From an uncultured Bacteroidales bacterium (lineage in GTDB: Bacteria > Bacteroidota > Bacteroidia > Bacteroidales > WCHB1-69): a DNA stretch of 20,757 bases. Positions within the stretch are counted from its first letter, which is position 1. The number at the start of each line of letters is the position of its first letter. Positions 1 to 7,593 of the stretch are shown here, in pieces. The notes beneath the pieces were generated by a model. The model had not been told where the DNA came from. It did not search any database and saw nothing but the letters and a program-made list of their open reading frames with translations. The position numbers and the translations under genes were made by a program. The stretch is from positions 1 through 20,757 of the forward strand of contig CALDIA010000217.1 in assembly GCA_937901455.1 (NCBI GenBank). Direction: 5' to 3'.

Positions 1-93
1 GGGTTTTTAGACTGTTTTTATACCTTGGGCGGTCAACTTATTTCAGGCATTGACATTTTGATGAGAACGGGAGTGGGGTTTATATAAAGTTGC

Positions 94-101
94 TATCTTT
101 G
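94..101 (+). promoter_or_regulatory. Candidate Bacteroidota -7 box upstream of the lipoprotein gene
   Basis: TATCTTTG matches the Bacteroidota sigma-ABfr -7 consensus TAnnTTTG. No clear TTTG -33 element lies at the usual distance; the nearest TTTG (57-60) is too far upstream. Transcription would begin near 108, leaving a leader of about 85 nt before the ATG at 195. The call rests on this single motif and its position. Confidence 0.45.
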
Positions 102-130
102 CAGCGTCATATTTTCAGGTCTTGTTCAAC

Positions 131-182
131 GGACCTCGCAGGGACTGGAGGTGTGACGCGAAAATGGTAAAATCAGAGGTCC
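131..182 (+). other. Inverted repeat in the lipoprotein gene leader
   Basis: GGACCTC (131-137) is exactly complementary to GAGGTCC (176-182), separated by 38 nt. The right arm ends just before the start codons at 186/195, so pairing could affect access to the start. A 7-bp stem with a long loop is weak and could be chance; no known riboswitch class was recognised. Confidence 0.2.
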
Positions 183-194
183 CATATGGTATTA

Positions 195-749
195 ATGAAA
201 AAAATCTTATGTATAGCAGTTGCCTTCGGGCTCCTTTTCTCCTCATGCAATAGAGGTAATGAAGATCAACCATCCAAAGCAGAACGTAATATGGTGAAGC
301 AAGAAATGACTTGGAAACTCGACTCTATCTTGGTTATTTATAACTATATGTCACCAGATGAGCAGTCTTTTATGTTGTGCAGCGACCAAGGGTTGAAAAC
401 ATGGTCTTACACGTTCTACCCATCTAAATACAACTTCCCCTCAGACTTGAATGTTGTAAATGGCATGACGGGCGACACTGTCTATCTGTCAGAAAAATAT
501 CCTGAAAACTATTGCAAGTACATCCATGCCGATGAAGATGGAGCGTTTCAGTCGGGTGGTTATATGTGCTATTATAACGATAAGTTTGCCCTGCGTGGAG
601 TCAAGTATGATGGTACACTGGAAATGCGCGTTGTAGATGCCAATACAGATTGGGATGCTTCTGTCTGGACGATTACGTACAACCCTGTAGAAGAGGATGA
701 CGGTACCATTTTGGAACGCCGCATCGAATATTATTCCAGAACGAAATAG
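195..749 (+). CDS. Small putative lipoprotein of unknown function
   Basis: This encodes a 184-residue protein starting at the ATG at 195; an in-frame ATG at 186 would add three residues. The 195 start is preferred because it gives a clean lipoprotein signal: MKK, a hydrophobic stretch, then the lipobox LFSSC with Cys18 as the probable lipidated residue. Acidic and polar residues follow it (NRGNEDQ), which in Bacteroidota can favour surface exposure. The mature part is rich in Tyr, Asp and Trp and reads as a compact beta-rich domain, with no motif I recognise. It has its own candidate promoter and is followed after 18 nt by a strong terminator, so it is probably a single-gene transcript. The neighbour on the other strand (SDR) is convergent and gives no functional hint. 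Function unknown. Confidence 0.8.
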   Translation: MKKILCIAVAFGLLFSSCNRGNEDQPSKAERNMVKQEMTWKLDSILVIYNYMSPDEQSFMLCSDQGLKTWSYTFYPSKYNFPSDLNVVNGMTGDTVYLSEKYPENYCKYIHADEDGAFQSGGYMCYYNDKFALRGVKYDGTLEMRVVDANTDWDASVWTITYNPVEEDDGTILERRIEYYSRTK

Positions 750-767
750 ATAGATTTGTAGTCTAAC

Positions 768-801
768 AAAAACCGCATCAGACTTCTGATGCGGTTTTTT
801 T
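768..801. terminator. Rho-independent terminator, probably bidirectional
   Basis: A near-perfect hairpin has arms AAAAACCGCATCAG (768-781) and CTGATGCGGTTTTT (786-799), a 4-nt loop ACTT, and a T run at 795-801. The matching A run on the left arm means it can also terminate transcription arriving on the minus strand, where the SDR gene ends about 195 nt upstream at 996. It lies 18 nt after the lipoprotein stop codon. Confidence 0.9.
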
Positions 802-995
802 GCGTCGTATTTATGAAAAGGGAATTCAGTCTGAAAGGGGATAAATAGCAGACTTCTGTGTAGTGTGAGCGCCCATCCATAAGAAGCTCCGAAGTTGCCG
901 GAGGAATTGATATCCAACCGACCTCGATTCTTACTCTTGGTGGGTTATATTGTTCATTGGGAGTTAGATATTATATGCGAAGAATGCTTTTTATT

Positions 996-1751
996 CTATT
1001 TCCGGACAATCACGCTTCCGCTGCCTTGGTGGGTAGCGAGGATGAGGACCTCTGCGATTTGCACGTGTGCGGGGGCGTTGGCGGCATAGACGGCCACGTC
1101 GGCGATATCGTCGCCAGTGAGCGGTTTGATGCCCTTATAAACATTGGCGGCGCGCTCGGTGTCGCCGTGGAATCGCGTGTTGCTGAAGTTTGTCTCCACC
1201 AATCCGGGCTTGAGGTTTGTCACGCGTACAGCGCTGTTAGCCACATCGATGCGTAAACCGTCGCTCAGCGTCTTCACGGCCGATTTGGTGGCGCAATAGA
1301 CGTTGCCGTTGGCGTAGGCGGCATCACCGGCCACGGATCCGATGTTGATGATGTGTCCGCGGTCGCGGGCTACCATTCCCGGCACAATGAGGCGGGTCAT
1401 CGTCAATAAACCCTTGATATTGGTGTCAATCATCGTCTCCCAGTCTTCGAAACTGCCTTCATATTCAGGTTCTAAGCCGAGTGCAAGGCCGGCGTTGTTT
1501 ACCAACACGTCAATGTTGCGCCATGCTTCAGGCAACGTGTTGATGGCGCGGGTGGCCGCCTCGCGGTCGCGTACATCAAATGACAAAGTCAGCACCTCTG
1601 TGCCATTGGCCGTCAACTCCTGGCAAATTTCCTCCAGAAGCTGCGCCCTACGGCCTGTTAGAATCAGTCTGTCGCCATTTGCGGCGAATTTCCGTGCGCA
1701 ACCCAGCCCAATACCGCTGGTGGCACCTGTAATCATTACAATTTTATTCAT
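996..1751 (-). CDS. SDR-family NAD(P)-dependent oxidoreductase (YdfG-like)
   Basis: A 251-residue classical short-chain dehydrogenase/reductase, cytosolic. The cofactor-binding TGATSGIG is at residues 8-15, the structural NNAG at 85-88, catalytic Ser139 in INIGSVAG, and the YxxxK pair Tyr152/Lys156. The basic TGRR (32-35) after beta-2 suggests NADP(H) preference. Length and the C-terminal pattern (KPGLVETNFS, then a YKG segment) resemble the YdfG/serine 3-dehydrogenase group, which oxidises 3-hydroxy acids such as L-allo-threonine. The substrate is inferred from resemblance only. The ATG at 1751 starts directly at the Rossmann fold, as expected. It is separated from ung by about 400 bp and probably has its own promoter with a long leader. 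It converges with the lipoprotein gene and likely shares its terminator. Confidence 0.93.
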   Translation of the reverse strand: MNKIVMITGATSGIGLGCARKFAANGDRLILTGRRAQLLEEICQELTANGTEVLTLSFDVRDREAATRAINTLPEAWRNIDVLVNNAGLALGLEPEYEGSFEDWETMIDTNIKGLLTMTRLIVPGMVARDRGHIINIGSVAGDAAYANGNVYCATKSAVKTLSDGLRIDVANSAVRVTNLKPGLVETNFSNTRFHGDTERAANVYKGIKPLTGDDIADVAVYAANAPAHVQIAEVLILATHQGSGSVIVRK

Positions 1752-1820
1752 AATCTATTAATGTATATTTAATTTGTGTTTTTGGAATGTCATTTGGGAA
1801 GGTACAATAAAAGGGTACGC

Positions 1821-1925
1821 TTAATAGGCTTGTGTCACAACGATGCCTATAACATGCGTGCCGAGGATACCGTTGCAGGGTGTCGCGCGCGAGGTTAATG
1901 CCTGTCTGATAGTCTTCTGATTCAT
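1821..1925 (-). CDS. Possible 34-residue small ORF in the SDR leader
   Basis: ATG at 1925 to TAA at 1821 on the minus strand. It starts MNQKTIRQALTS and ends in a hydrophobic GIVVTQAY stretch. It begins about 40 nt after the expected start site of the promoter at 1969-1976 and ends 69 nt before the SDR start codon, so it would be first in that transcript. Its base composition is more GC-rich than the flanking spacer. There is no clear Shine-Dalgarno sequence and no recognised homologue. It may be a leader peptide, an independent small protein, a gene remnant, or chance. Confidence 0.25.
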   Translation of the reverse strand: MNQKTIRQALTSRATPCNGILGTHVIGIVVTQAY

Positions 1926-1968
1926 TTCAGGGTACTTTTTTGAGTGATTTTTAGATTATATAGTGGGG

Positions 1969-1995
1969 CAAAGATATAAATTTTAAATATTCAAA
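1969..1995 (-). promoter_or_regulatory. Candidate promoter for the SDR gene
   Basis: On the minus strand TATCTTTG (1976-1969) matches the -7 consensus TAnnTTTG, and TTTG (1995-1992) could be the -33 element. The 15-nt spacer is shorter than the usual 19-21, so the -33 assignment is weak. The transcript would carry a leader of about 210 nt before the SDR ATG and would include the small ORF at 1821-1925. Confidence 0.45.
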
Positions 1996-2152
1996 GGGAG
2001 GTGAAAAATGCCCTTTTAGAGACATTTATAGAAGATGTCGAGGCTTGGGAGATATTACAGATTTCAGAGGTCGGTGTTGGTGCTTTGACATTTTTTTGGG
2101 AATAAGTAAAGTATAGTTGGTGGTGATGAAGTGATGATGGGAGAGGGCCTGT

Positions 2153-2830
2153 TTACAGTTGCCAGTTTATGGGTTCTTTGCCCATTTGTTGTAGCAGGGT
2201 GTTGGTTTTGGAGAAGTGTTTGCAGCCGAAGAAGCCGCGAGCGGCAGAGAGTGGGGAGGGGTGTGCCGCGGTGAGTACGTGGTGCTTGCGTTCGTCAATC
2301 AACTCCCGCTTGCGGATGGCAAAGTTGCCCCACAACAGAAAGACAATGCCCTCCCGCTGCGCCGACAGTCGCTGGATAGCACAGTCGGTGAAGGTCTCCC
2401 AGCCGTGGTTCTGGTGAGATCCCGCTTGGTGTGCGCGCACCGTTAGCGTGGCATTGAGCAACAATACCCCTTGGTTGGCCCACTTCTGCAAGTTGCCATT
2501 CTGGGGCACTTGGAAGCCCACGTCATCGGTCAGCTCCTTGAAGATGTTGACCAAGGAACGCGGGAAGGGAACCCCATCCTGTACCGAAAAGCACAAGCCA
2601 TGCGCCTGCCCGTCGTCATGATAGGGGTCCTGTCCGATGATGACGACCTTAACATTGTCAAAAGGACAAGAATTGAAAGCGTTGAAAATTAACGGTCCCG
2701 GCGGGAACACTTTGTATTGACGTTTTTCTTCTACCAAGAATTGCTTCAATGCCGCAAAGTATGGCTCCTGGAACTGGTCCCAGAGGACCTGCTTCCAGGA
2801 TGCTTCGATTTGGGGGTTGATTTGAGCCAT
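2153..2830 (-). CDS. ung: Uracil-DNA glycosylase, family 1
   Basis: A 225-residue cytosolic enzyme that removes uracil from DNA by cleaving the N-glycosidic bond, the first step of base excision repair. All family 1 signatures are present: the water-activating loop GQDPYH at 66-71 with catalytic Asp68, the proline loop PFPRS near 88-92, the uracil-binding LLLN at 123-126, and the leucine intercalation loop HPSPLSA at 190-196 with catalytic His190. Length is typical of bacterial Ung. The start at 2830 gives a normal N-terminus. It lies on the same strand 145 nt after purH; it may be read through from that operon or from its own promoter, since no clean -7 box was found in the gap. Confidence 0.97.
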   Translation of the reverse strand: MAQINPQIEASWKQVLWDQFQEPYFAALKQFLVEEKRQYKVFPPGPLIFNAFNSCPFDNVKVVIIGQDPYHDDGQAHGLCFSVQDGVPFPRSLVNIFKELTDDVGFQVPQNGNLQKWANQGVLLLNATLTVRAHQAGSHQNHGWETFTDCAIQRLSAQREGIVFLLWGNFAIRKRELIDERKHHVLTAAHPSPLSAARGFFGCKHFSKTNTLLQQMGKEPINWQL

Positions 2831-2975
2831 GAGGTTGAGGGTATGCTTTTATTTGTTCGTATTCAACAGTATAGGAACTGCTTTTGAGATTGAAGCACAA
2901 TTGCTTATAGCCATGAACAAGTATATTAAGCAAGGTGTATATAATGATTTTCAGCCAACAGTTCTCACAAACCCA

Positions 2976-4511
2976 TCAGTGTTTAAAATGCCTTACCCCT
3001 GTAAACACCATTGCAATGCCGAGGTTGTTGCAGGCCTTGATAGAGTCCTCGTCGCGGACGGAGCCGCCGGGTTGGATGATGGCGGTGACACCATATTGGG
3101 CGGCCATTTTCACCACGTCGTCGAAGGGGAAGAAGGCATCGGAGGCCAGGCTTAGTCCGGAGGTAAATCCTTTGGCTTTGGCTTCTTCGAGGGCGATATG
3201 GGCGGCGCCCACGCGGTTCATTTGTCCGGCGCCAATGCCCACAATCTTGTTGTCGGTGGCCACGGTGATGGCATTGGAGCGCACGTGTTTGCAGATTTTC
3301 ATTGCCATCAGCAGGTTGCGCATTTCATCTTCGGTGGGTTGTTTTTCGGTGACAACCTTAAGTTCGTAGTTGTCGGTGGAGTAGCGGTCGATGGTTTGGG
3401 TGAGCATGCCGCCGGTAACGCTGATGAACATGTGGTCATCGGCATTTTCATTGGAGAGGTCGAAGGTCATGAGGCGGATATTCTTCTTGGTGGAGAGGTG
3501 TTCCAGGGCTTCAGGTGTGAAGCTGGGGGCGAGGATGATTTCCAAGAAGACAGGCTTCATGGCTTCGGCGGTGGCGAGGTCAATTTCTCTGTTGGAGGCC
3601 ACGATGCCGCCGAAGATGGAGACGGGGTCGGCCTCATAGGCGCGCTGCCATGCCTCCAAGGCGTTACTGCCAAGGCCCACGCCGCAGGGGTTCTTGTGCT
3701 TTACGGCGACCATGGCGGGACAGTCAAATTCGCGCAAAATCTGCAGGGTGGCATCAGCGTCTTGAATATTATTGTATGAAAGCTCTTTGCCGTGCAGTTG
3801 CTCGGCCCATGCAATAGAATATCCCTGTTTATTTCCGCTATAGAAAGTGGCTTCTTGGTGCGGGTTTTCCCCATAGCGTAACGACTGCTTGCGGTCAAAG
3901 GAGAGGGTGATGCTTTCGGGTTCTTCTTCGCCCACTTTCCCAGTCAGATAGCCGGAGATGCAGGCATCGTAGGCGGCGGTGTGGCGGAACACCTTGGCGG
4001 CCAGCTTGCGGCGCGTTTCCAAAGAGGTACACCCATTGTCGCGGATCTCCTCCAATACCTTGCTGTAGTCGCGATGGTCGCAAACGACCGTCACAAACTG
4101 GTGGTTCTTGGCGGCACTGCGCAGCATGGTAGGACCACCGATGTCGATGTTTTCAATGGCATCTTCCCAAGTGACATCAGGCTTGGCGATAGTTTCCTTG
4201 AAAGGGTAGAGGTTCACCACGACCATGTCGATGGGGTCGATGGCGTTCTGCTTCATCTCCTCTTGATGTTTGGCGTTGTCGCGGATGGCCAACAGTCCGC
4301 CATGCACTTTCGGGTGCAGGGTCTTTACACGCCCGTCCATGATTTCCGGAAATCCGGTGATGTCGCTGATGCCGATGGTGGCGATGCCAGCAGAATCCAG
4401 GGCCTTCTTGGTGCCTCCGGTGGAGATGATCTCATAACCACACTCTATCAGTCCTGCCGCAAAAGGCAGCAGTCCGGTTTTGTCGCTTACGCTAATGATA
4501 ACTCTTTTCAT
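2976..4511 (-). CDS. purH: Bifunctional AICAR transformylase / IMP cyclohydrolase
   Basis: A 511-residue cytosolic enzyme catalysing the last two steps of de novo purine synthesis: AICAR plus 10-formyl-THF to FAICAR, then ring closure to IMP. The N-terminal MGS-like cyclohydrolase domain shows STGGT (30-34) and MDGRVKTLHPKVHGG (58-72). The C-terminal transformylase shows RYGENPHQ (212-219), KHKNPCG (271-277, with the Lys-His pair used in formyl transfer), GQMNRV (429-434), SDAFFPF (457-463) and IQPGGS near 479-484. The length is normal and the frame intact. It starts 10 nt after the ispH stop codon, so it is very likely co-transcribed with ftsY and ispH. No other pur gene is adjacent. Confidence 0.98.
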   Translation of the reverse strand: MKRVIISVSDKTGLLPFAAGLIECGYEIISTGGTKKALDSAGIATIGISDITGFPEIMDGRVKTLHPKVHGGLLAIRDNAKHQEEMKQNAIDPIDMVVVNLYPFKETIAKPDVTWEDAIENIDIGGPTMLRSAAKNHQFVTVVCDHRDYSKVLEEIRDNGCTSLETRRKLAAKVFRHTAAYDACISGYLTGKVGEEEPESITLSFDRKQSLRYGENPHQEATFYSGNKQGYSIAWAEQLHGKELSYNNIQDADATLQILREFDCPAMVAVKHKNPCGVGLGSNALEAWQRAYEADPVSIFGGIVASNREIDLATAEAMKPVFLEIILAPSFTPEALEHLSTKKNIRLMTFDLSNENADDHMFISVTGGMLTQTIDRYSTDNYELKVVTEKQPTEDEMRNLLMAMKICKHVRSNAITVATDNKIVGIGAGQMNRVGAAHIALEEAKAKGFTSGLSLASDAFFPFDDVVKMAAQYGVTAIIQPGGSVRDEDSIKACNNLGIAMVFTGVRHFKH

Positions 4512-4521
4512 TGCAATAGTA

Positions 4522-5409
4522 TTATAGGTTGTTGATATTATGAACGGTTTGTTGACAATGGCGGGCGCACTCTTCCATCAGCCACATGGGGGTGGAAGTG
4601 GCGCCACAAATGCCCACCGACTGCGATTGGGAGAAGTCGATCTCCTGCAGTTGTTCGAGGTGGGATATGAAAAAGCTTCTGGCATTATGTCTTTGGCATG
4701 TATTGAAGAGGTACATGCCGTTGGAGCTCTTTGGGTCGGAAACAAAGAGGATGGTGTCGTGCTGAGAGGCAAACTCAGCGATTTGCGTTGCCCGATTGGC
4801 CACTTTTCGGCAGATGGTGTCGGCATATTGGAACAGATGTTCGTTGCCACATGCCTCATAACGCTCCTTGATAGCGCTGATCAGGTGGTAGTAGGCCTCC
4901 AGACTCTGGGTCGTTTGGGAGTAAAGCATGGCAGGCTTTTGGTAGTCGATGTGGTCAATTTCATCCTCTGAAGAGATGACCATTCCTTGTCCATCAATTT
5001 GGCCCATGAGTCCCACAACCTCGGCATGTCCTTTTTTGCCGAAGATCAGGATTTGCTGATTGTTATTTTTTTTGGCGTGGTGGAAGTCGAAAATGTGCTG
5101 TTGTAGTTTGAGGACCACGGGGCAGGTGGCGTCTATCAGGGTGATGTTGTTTTGGCGGGCGGTCAGGTAGGTGGCAGGGGGCTCTCCGTGAGCTCGTATG
5201 AGCACCGTAGTGTCGTACAGTTGTTCAAACTGCTGGCGGGTAATGACACGCAGTCCGATGGCTGTGAGGCGGTTGACTTCCTCATTGTTGTGCACAATGT
5301 CGCCCAAGCAGTAGAGGGTTCTATGCGCTTGCAGATAGTGCTCTGCCGCTTGGATGGCATGGATGACGCCAAAGCAGAATCCGGAATGAGCGTCTATCTG
5401 GATGGTCAT
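4522..5409 (-). CDS. ispH: 4-hydroxy-3-methylbut-2-enyl diphosphate reductase
   Basis: A 295-residue [4Fe-4S] enzyme of the MEP (non-mevalonate) isoprenoid pathway that reduces HMBPP to IPP and DMAPP. The three cluster cysteines are in place: Cys12 (GFCFGV), Cys96 (DATCP) and Cys200 (DTIC). Substrate-binding residues are also recognisable: His40 (DIVHN), His74 (RAHGE), His128 and Glu130 (KGHAE), and the C-terminal GATSTP (269-274). The proton-relay-type TT pair is at 166-167. After DTIC the sequence reads RKVANR, unlike the enterobacterial form but compatible with Bacteroidota enzymes. The ATG overlaps the ftsY stop codon (ATGA), and purH follows after 10 nt, indicating translational coupling within one operon. 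Confidence 0.97.
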   Translation of the reverse strand: MTIQIDAHSGFCFGVIHAIQAAEHYLQAHRTLYCLGDIVHNNEEVNRLTAIGLRVITRQQFEQLYDTTVLIRAHGEPPATYLTARQNNITLIDATCPVVLKLQQHIFDFHHAKKNNNQQILIFGKKGHAEVVGLMGQIDGQGMVISSEDEIDHIDYQKPAMLYSQTTQSLEAYYHLISAIKERYEACGNEHLFQYADTICRKVANRATQIAEFASQHDTILFVSDPKSSNGMYLFNTCQRHNARSFFISHLEQLQEIDFSQSQSVGICGATSTPMWLMEECARHCQQTVHNINNL

Positions 5410-6386
5410 GCGTCAAGGAGGGATTCTTGCCAGTTGTCGGGGAAAAGGGAGTCGACGAATTCTGCGCGGTTGAAGACCTGCAGTTGGTCGATACCTTCGC
5501 CGATGCCAATATACTTGATGGGGATCTGGAACTGGTTGGAGATGCCGATGACGACACCGCCTTTGGCTGTCCCGTCGAGTTTGGTGATGGCCAGGGCGTT
5601 GACTTCTGTGGCGGCGCTGAACTGCTTGGCTTGTTCGAAAGCGTTTTGCCCGGTGGAGGCGTCCAGCACGAGCAGAACCTCGTGTGGGCCGTCGGGTATC
5701 AGTTTGCTGACAACGCCTTTGATTTTGACGAGTTCGTTCATGAGGTTGGTCTTATTATGCAGACGACCGGCCGTGTCGATGATGACGACATCGCTTTTGC
5801 GCGACAGGGCAGAGGCGACGGTGTCGTAGGCTACGGCGGCGGGGTCGGCGCCCATCTTCTGAGTCACGATGGGCACATCTGCGCGGCGCGCCCACTCTTC
5901 CAGCTGCTCAATGGCCGCCGCCCGGAACGTGTCGGCCGCTCCTAACATCACCGAGTACCCTTTCTTCTTGAATTGGTGGGCCAACTTGCCAATGGTGGTG
6001 GTCTTGCCCACGCCATTCACACCCACCACCAGAATGACGTAGGGCGTGTCACGCTCGGGGATGACAAAATCGTTGACCTTCTCAATGTCATTCTCCAAGA
6101 GCAGGCCTACAATTTCCTCCTTCAGGATGGAGTTCAATTGCTCGGTGCCGATGTATTTGTCGCGTTGCACACGCTGCTCAATGCGCTCTATAATCTGCAA
6201 GGTGGTGGTCACGCCCACATCGGAGGTGGCCAAGACCTCCTCCAAGCGGTCCAGCACATCGTCATCCACCTTCGATTTGCCCACGATGGTCTTCGCCAGT
6301 TTTGCAAAGAAATTCTCTTTTGACTTCTGCAAGCCGTCGTCTAACTCTTTCTTTTTCTCTTTGGAAAATATTGAAAAGAACCCCAT
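5406..6386 (-). CDS. ftsY: Signal recognition particle receptor FtsY
   Basis: A 326-residue SRP GTPase that docks the SRP-ribosome complex at the inner membrane for co-translational insertion. The start at 6386 (MGFFSIFSK) is chosen because it gives the normal FtsY N-terminus and lies just downstream of a -7 box; the frame stays open upstream to 6656, but that part runs antisense into dnaX. It has a short lysine-rich N-terminus, the helical N domain (about 20-100) and the G domain: GVNGVGKTT (122-130), DTFRAAA (152-158), DTAGR (204-208) and TKLDGTAKGG (268-277). The acidic A domain of enterobacterial FtsY is almost absent, as in many bacteria. It is first in the ftsY-ispH-purH cluster and overlaps ispH by 4 nt. 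Confidence 0.97.
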   Translation of the reverse strand: MGFFSIFSKEKKKELDDGLQKSKENFFAKLAKTIVGKSKVDDDVLDRLEEVLATSDVGVTTTLQIIERIEQRVQRDKYIGTEQLNSILKEEIVGLLLENDIEKVNDFVIPERDTPYVILVVGVNGVGKTTTIGKLAHQFKKKGYSVMLGAADTFRAAAIEQLEEWARRADVPIVTQKMGADPAAVAYDTVASALSRKSDVVIIDTAGRLHNKTNLMNELVKIKGVVSKLIPDGPHEVLLVLDASTGQNAFEQAKQFSAATEVNALAITKLDGTAKGGVVIGISNQFQIPIKYIGIGEGIDQLQVFNRAEFVDSLFPDNWQESLLDA

Positions 6387-6411
6387 GATGTTTGTGTTTT
6401 TATTGAGGCGG

Positions 6412-6419
6412 CAAAGGTA
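6412..6419 (-). promoter_or_regulatory. Candidate -7 box for the ftsY-ispH-purH operon
   Basis: On the minus strand TACCTTTG (6419-6412) matches TAnnTTTG and lies 25 nt upstream of the ftsY ATG. No matching TTTG -33 element is evident. It faces away from the dnaX -7 box, with only 12 nt between the two boxes. Confidence 0.55.
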
Positions 6420-6431
6420 GTGAAATTTTTT

Positions 6432-6439
6432 TATATTTG
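6432..6439 (+). promoter_or_regulatory. Candidate -7 box for dnaX
   Basis: TATATTTG matches TAnnTTTG and lies 26 nt upstream of the dnaX ATG at 6466. The expected leader is about 20 nt, A-rich and without a Shine-Dalgarno sequence, which is common in Bacteroidota. No clear -33 TTTG is present. Confidence 0.55.
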
Positions 6440-6465
6440 CACCCTTGAAAAAATAATGTAGAAAC

Positions 6466-7593
6466 ATGGAGAATTTTATCGTATCGGCGCGGAAATACAG
6501 GCCTGCCAACTTCCATTCGGTGGTGGGACAGGATGCCATCACCGCTACTTTGAAGAATGCTATTAAGACGCGGCAGGTTGCCCAGGCTTTCCTTTTTTGC
6601 GGGCCGCGGGGCGTGGGCAAGACCACATGTGCGCGTATCTTCGCCAAGGCGCTCAATTGTCACCATCTCACCGATGATTTTGAACCCTGCAATGCGTGCG
6701 ACTCGTGCCGTGCCTTTAATGAATCTGCCTCCTTTAACGTGTTTGAGCTGGACGCTGCCTCCAACAATTCCGTGGACGATATCCGCGATTTGGTGAAAGA
6801 GGTAAGCATCCCGCCTCAAGGCGCCGAGTATAAGGTGTATATCATCGACGAGGTGCACATGCTGAGCGCATCAGCCTTCAATGCCTTTCTGAAGACACTG
6901 GAGGAACCACCCACCTACGTGAAATTTATCTTGGCTACCACCGAGAAACATAAGATTATGCCTACCATCCTCTCGCGTTGCCAAGTGTACGATTTCAACC
7001 GTATTACAGAACGCGACATCGTCAAGCATCTGCAATATGTGGCCGCCCAGGAACAGGTGAACGCCGATGAAGATGCCCTGCGCATCATCGCCACCAAGGC
7101 TGACGGGGCCTTGCGCGACGCACTCTCCATTTTTGACCAATTGGTAACCTTTACCGATAAGGACCTGACCTATCAGAAGGTGGCAGCCCAACTCAATGTG
7201 CTGGATGTGAGCAACTATTTTCGAATCACCGACTGCATCTTCAGCGACAAGGTGTCGGATGCCCTGCTTATTCTTGACGACTTGCTCTTCAGGGGCTTCG
7301 ATGGGCAAAACTTCATTACCGGACTGGCCACACATTTCCGCAATCTGCTCATGGCCCAGAATCCGGAGACCGTCTCTTTGCTGGATATGTCAGAATCGGT
7401 GAAGGCACAGTTATACAAGCAGGCCCAGACTGTTGACCGGACGTTGCTGATCCGTTCATTGGAGTTGGCCAACCAATGTGATTTTAACTATAGAAGTTCC
7501 AATAACAAACGCTTGACCATAGAATTGTGTATGATGCAGATAAACGCGAATTACATCTATAAAAAAGTCAGGCAATCGCAGGAGCGAAAATAA
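6466..7593 (+). CDS. dnaX: DNA polymerase III gamma/tau, N-terminal frame
   Basis: The clamp-loader ATPase subunit that loads the sliding clamp during replication. This frame gives 375 residues ending at TAA 7591-7593. It contains the whole AAA+ module: Walker A GPRGVGKTT (46-54), zinc cysteines C65, C75, C78 and C81, Walker B IIDEVH (126-131), sensor 1 LATTE (156-160), the arginine-finger SRC (170-172), the lid, and the collar domain III ending near QINANYIY. Domain III finishes just before the AAAAAAG run at 7561-7567. Bacteroidota DnaX is normally about 600 residues with a linker and C-terminal tail; here the tail is in the +1 frame (7568-8242). The short product resembles gamma. Either recoding makes both forms, or one base is missing or extra in this sequence. 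Confidence 0.95.
   Translation: MENFIVSARKYRPANFHSVVGQDAITATLKNAIKTRQVAQAFLFCGPRGVGKTTCARIFAKALNCHHLTDDFEPCNACDSCRAFNESASFNVFELDAASNNSVDDIRDLVKEVSIPPQGAEYKVYIIDEVHMLSASAFNAFLKTLEEPPTYVKFILATTEKHKIMPTILSRCQVYDFNRITERDIVKHLQYVAAQEQVNADEDALRIIATKADGALRDALSIFDQLVTFTDKDLTYQKVAAQLNVLDVSNYFRITDCIFSDKVSDALLILDDLLFRGFDGQNFITGLATHFRNLLMAQNPETVSLLDMSESVKAQLYKQAQTVDRTLLIRSLELANQCDFNYRSSNNKRLTIELCMMQINANYIYKKVRQSQERK
7561..7567 (+). promoter_or_regulatory. dnaX: Candidate frameshift site AAAAAAG in dnaX
   Basis: In the dnaX frame the codons read TAT AAA AAA GTC. A tRNA-Lys on the second AAA can slip +1 onto AAG (7565-7567), which it also reads, and decoding then continues at TCA 7568 in the frame of the conserved tail. 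A -2 slip or transcriptional slippage on the A run would give the same frame. The other frame is open from 7544, after TAA 7541-7543, so the switch must occur between 7544 and 7593. Possible structures downstream: TCGC/GCGA with loop AGGA (7576-7587), and GAGCG/CGCTC with a 5-nt loop (7605-7619). Both are small. The site is inferred, not proven. Confidence 0.45.

Larger units (their letters stand above)
1752..2152. other. 400-bp spacer between SDR gene and ung
   Basis: No sizeable gene fits here. The stretch holds a candidate minus-strand promoter (1969-1995) and a short minus-strand ORF (1821-1925). The flanks are AT-rich while the short ORF segment is locally GC-rich. The segment 1996-2152, just downstream of the ung stop codon, shows no clear hairpin terminator and nothing else I recognise. 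Confidence 0.6.

Noticed and set aside
489..917. 142-residue minus-strand ORF over the end of the lipoprotein gene
   Set aside because: It runs straight through the strong terminator hairpin and antisense to the lipoprotein gene, and shows no recognisable domain or start signal.
6387..6656. 90-residue N-terminal extension of FtsY
   Set aside because: The extension is antisense to the start of dnaX, crosses both divergent promoters, and is unlike any FtsY N-terminus. The MGFFSIFSK start at 6386 is the natural one.
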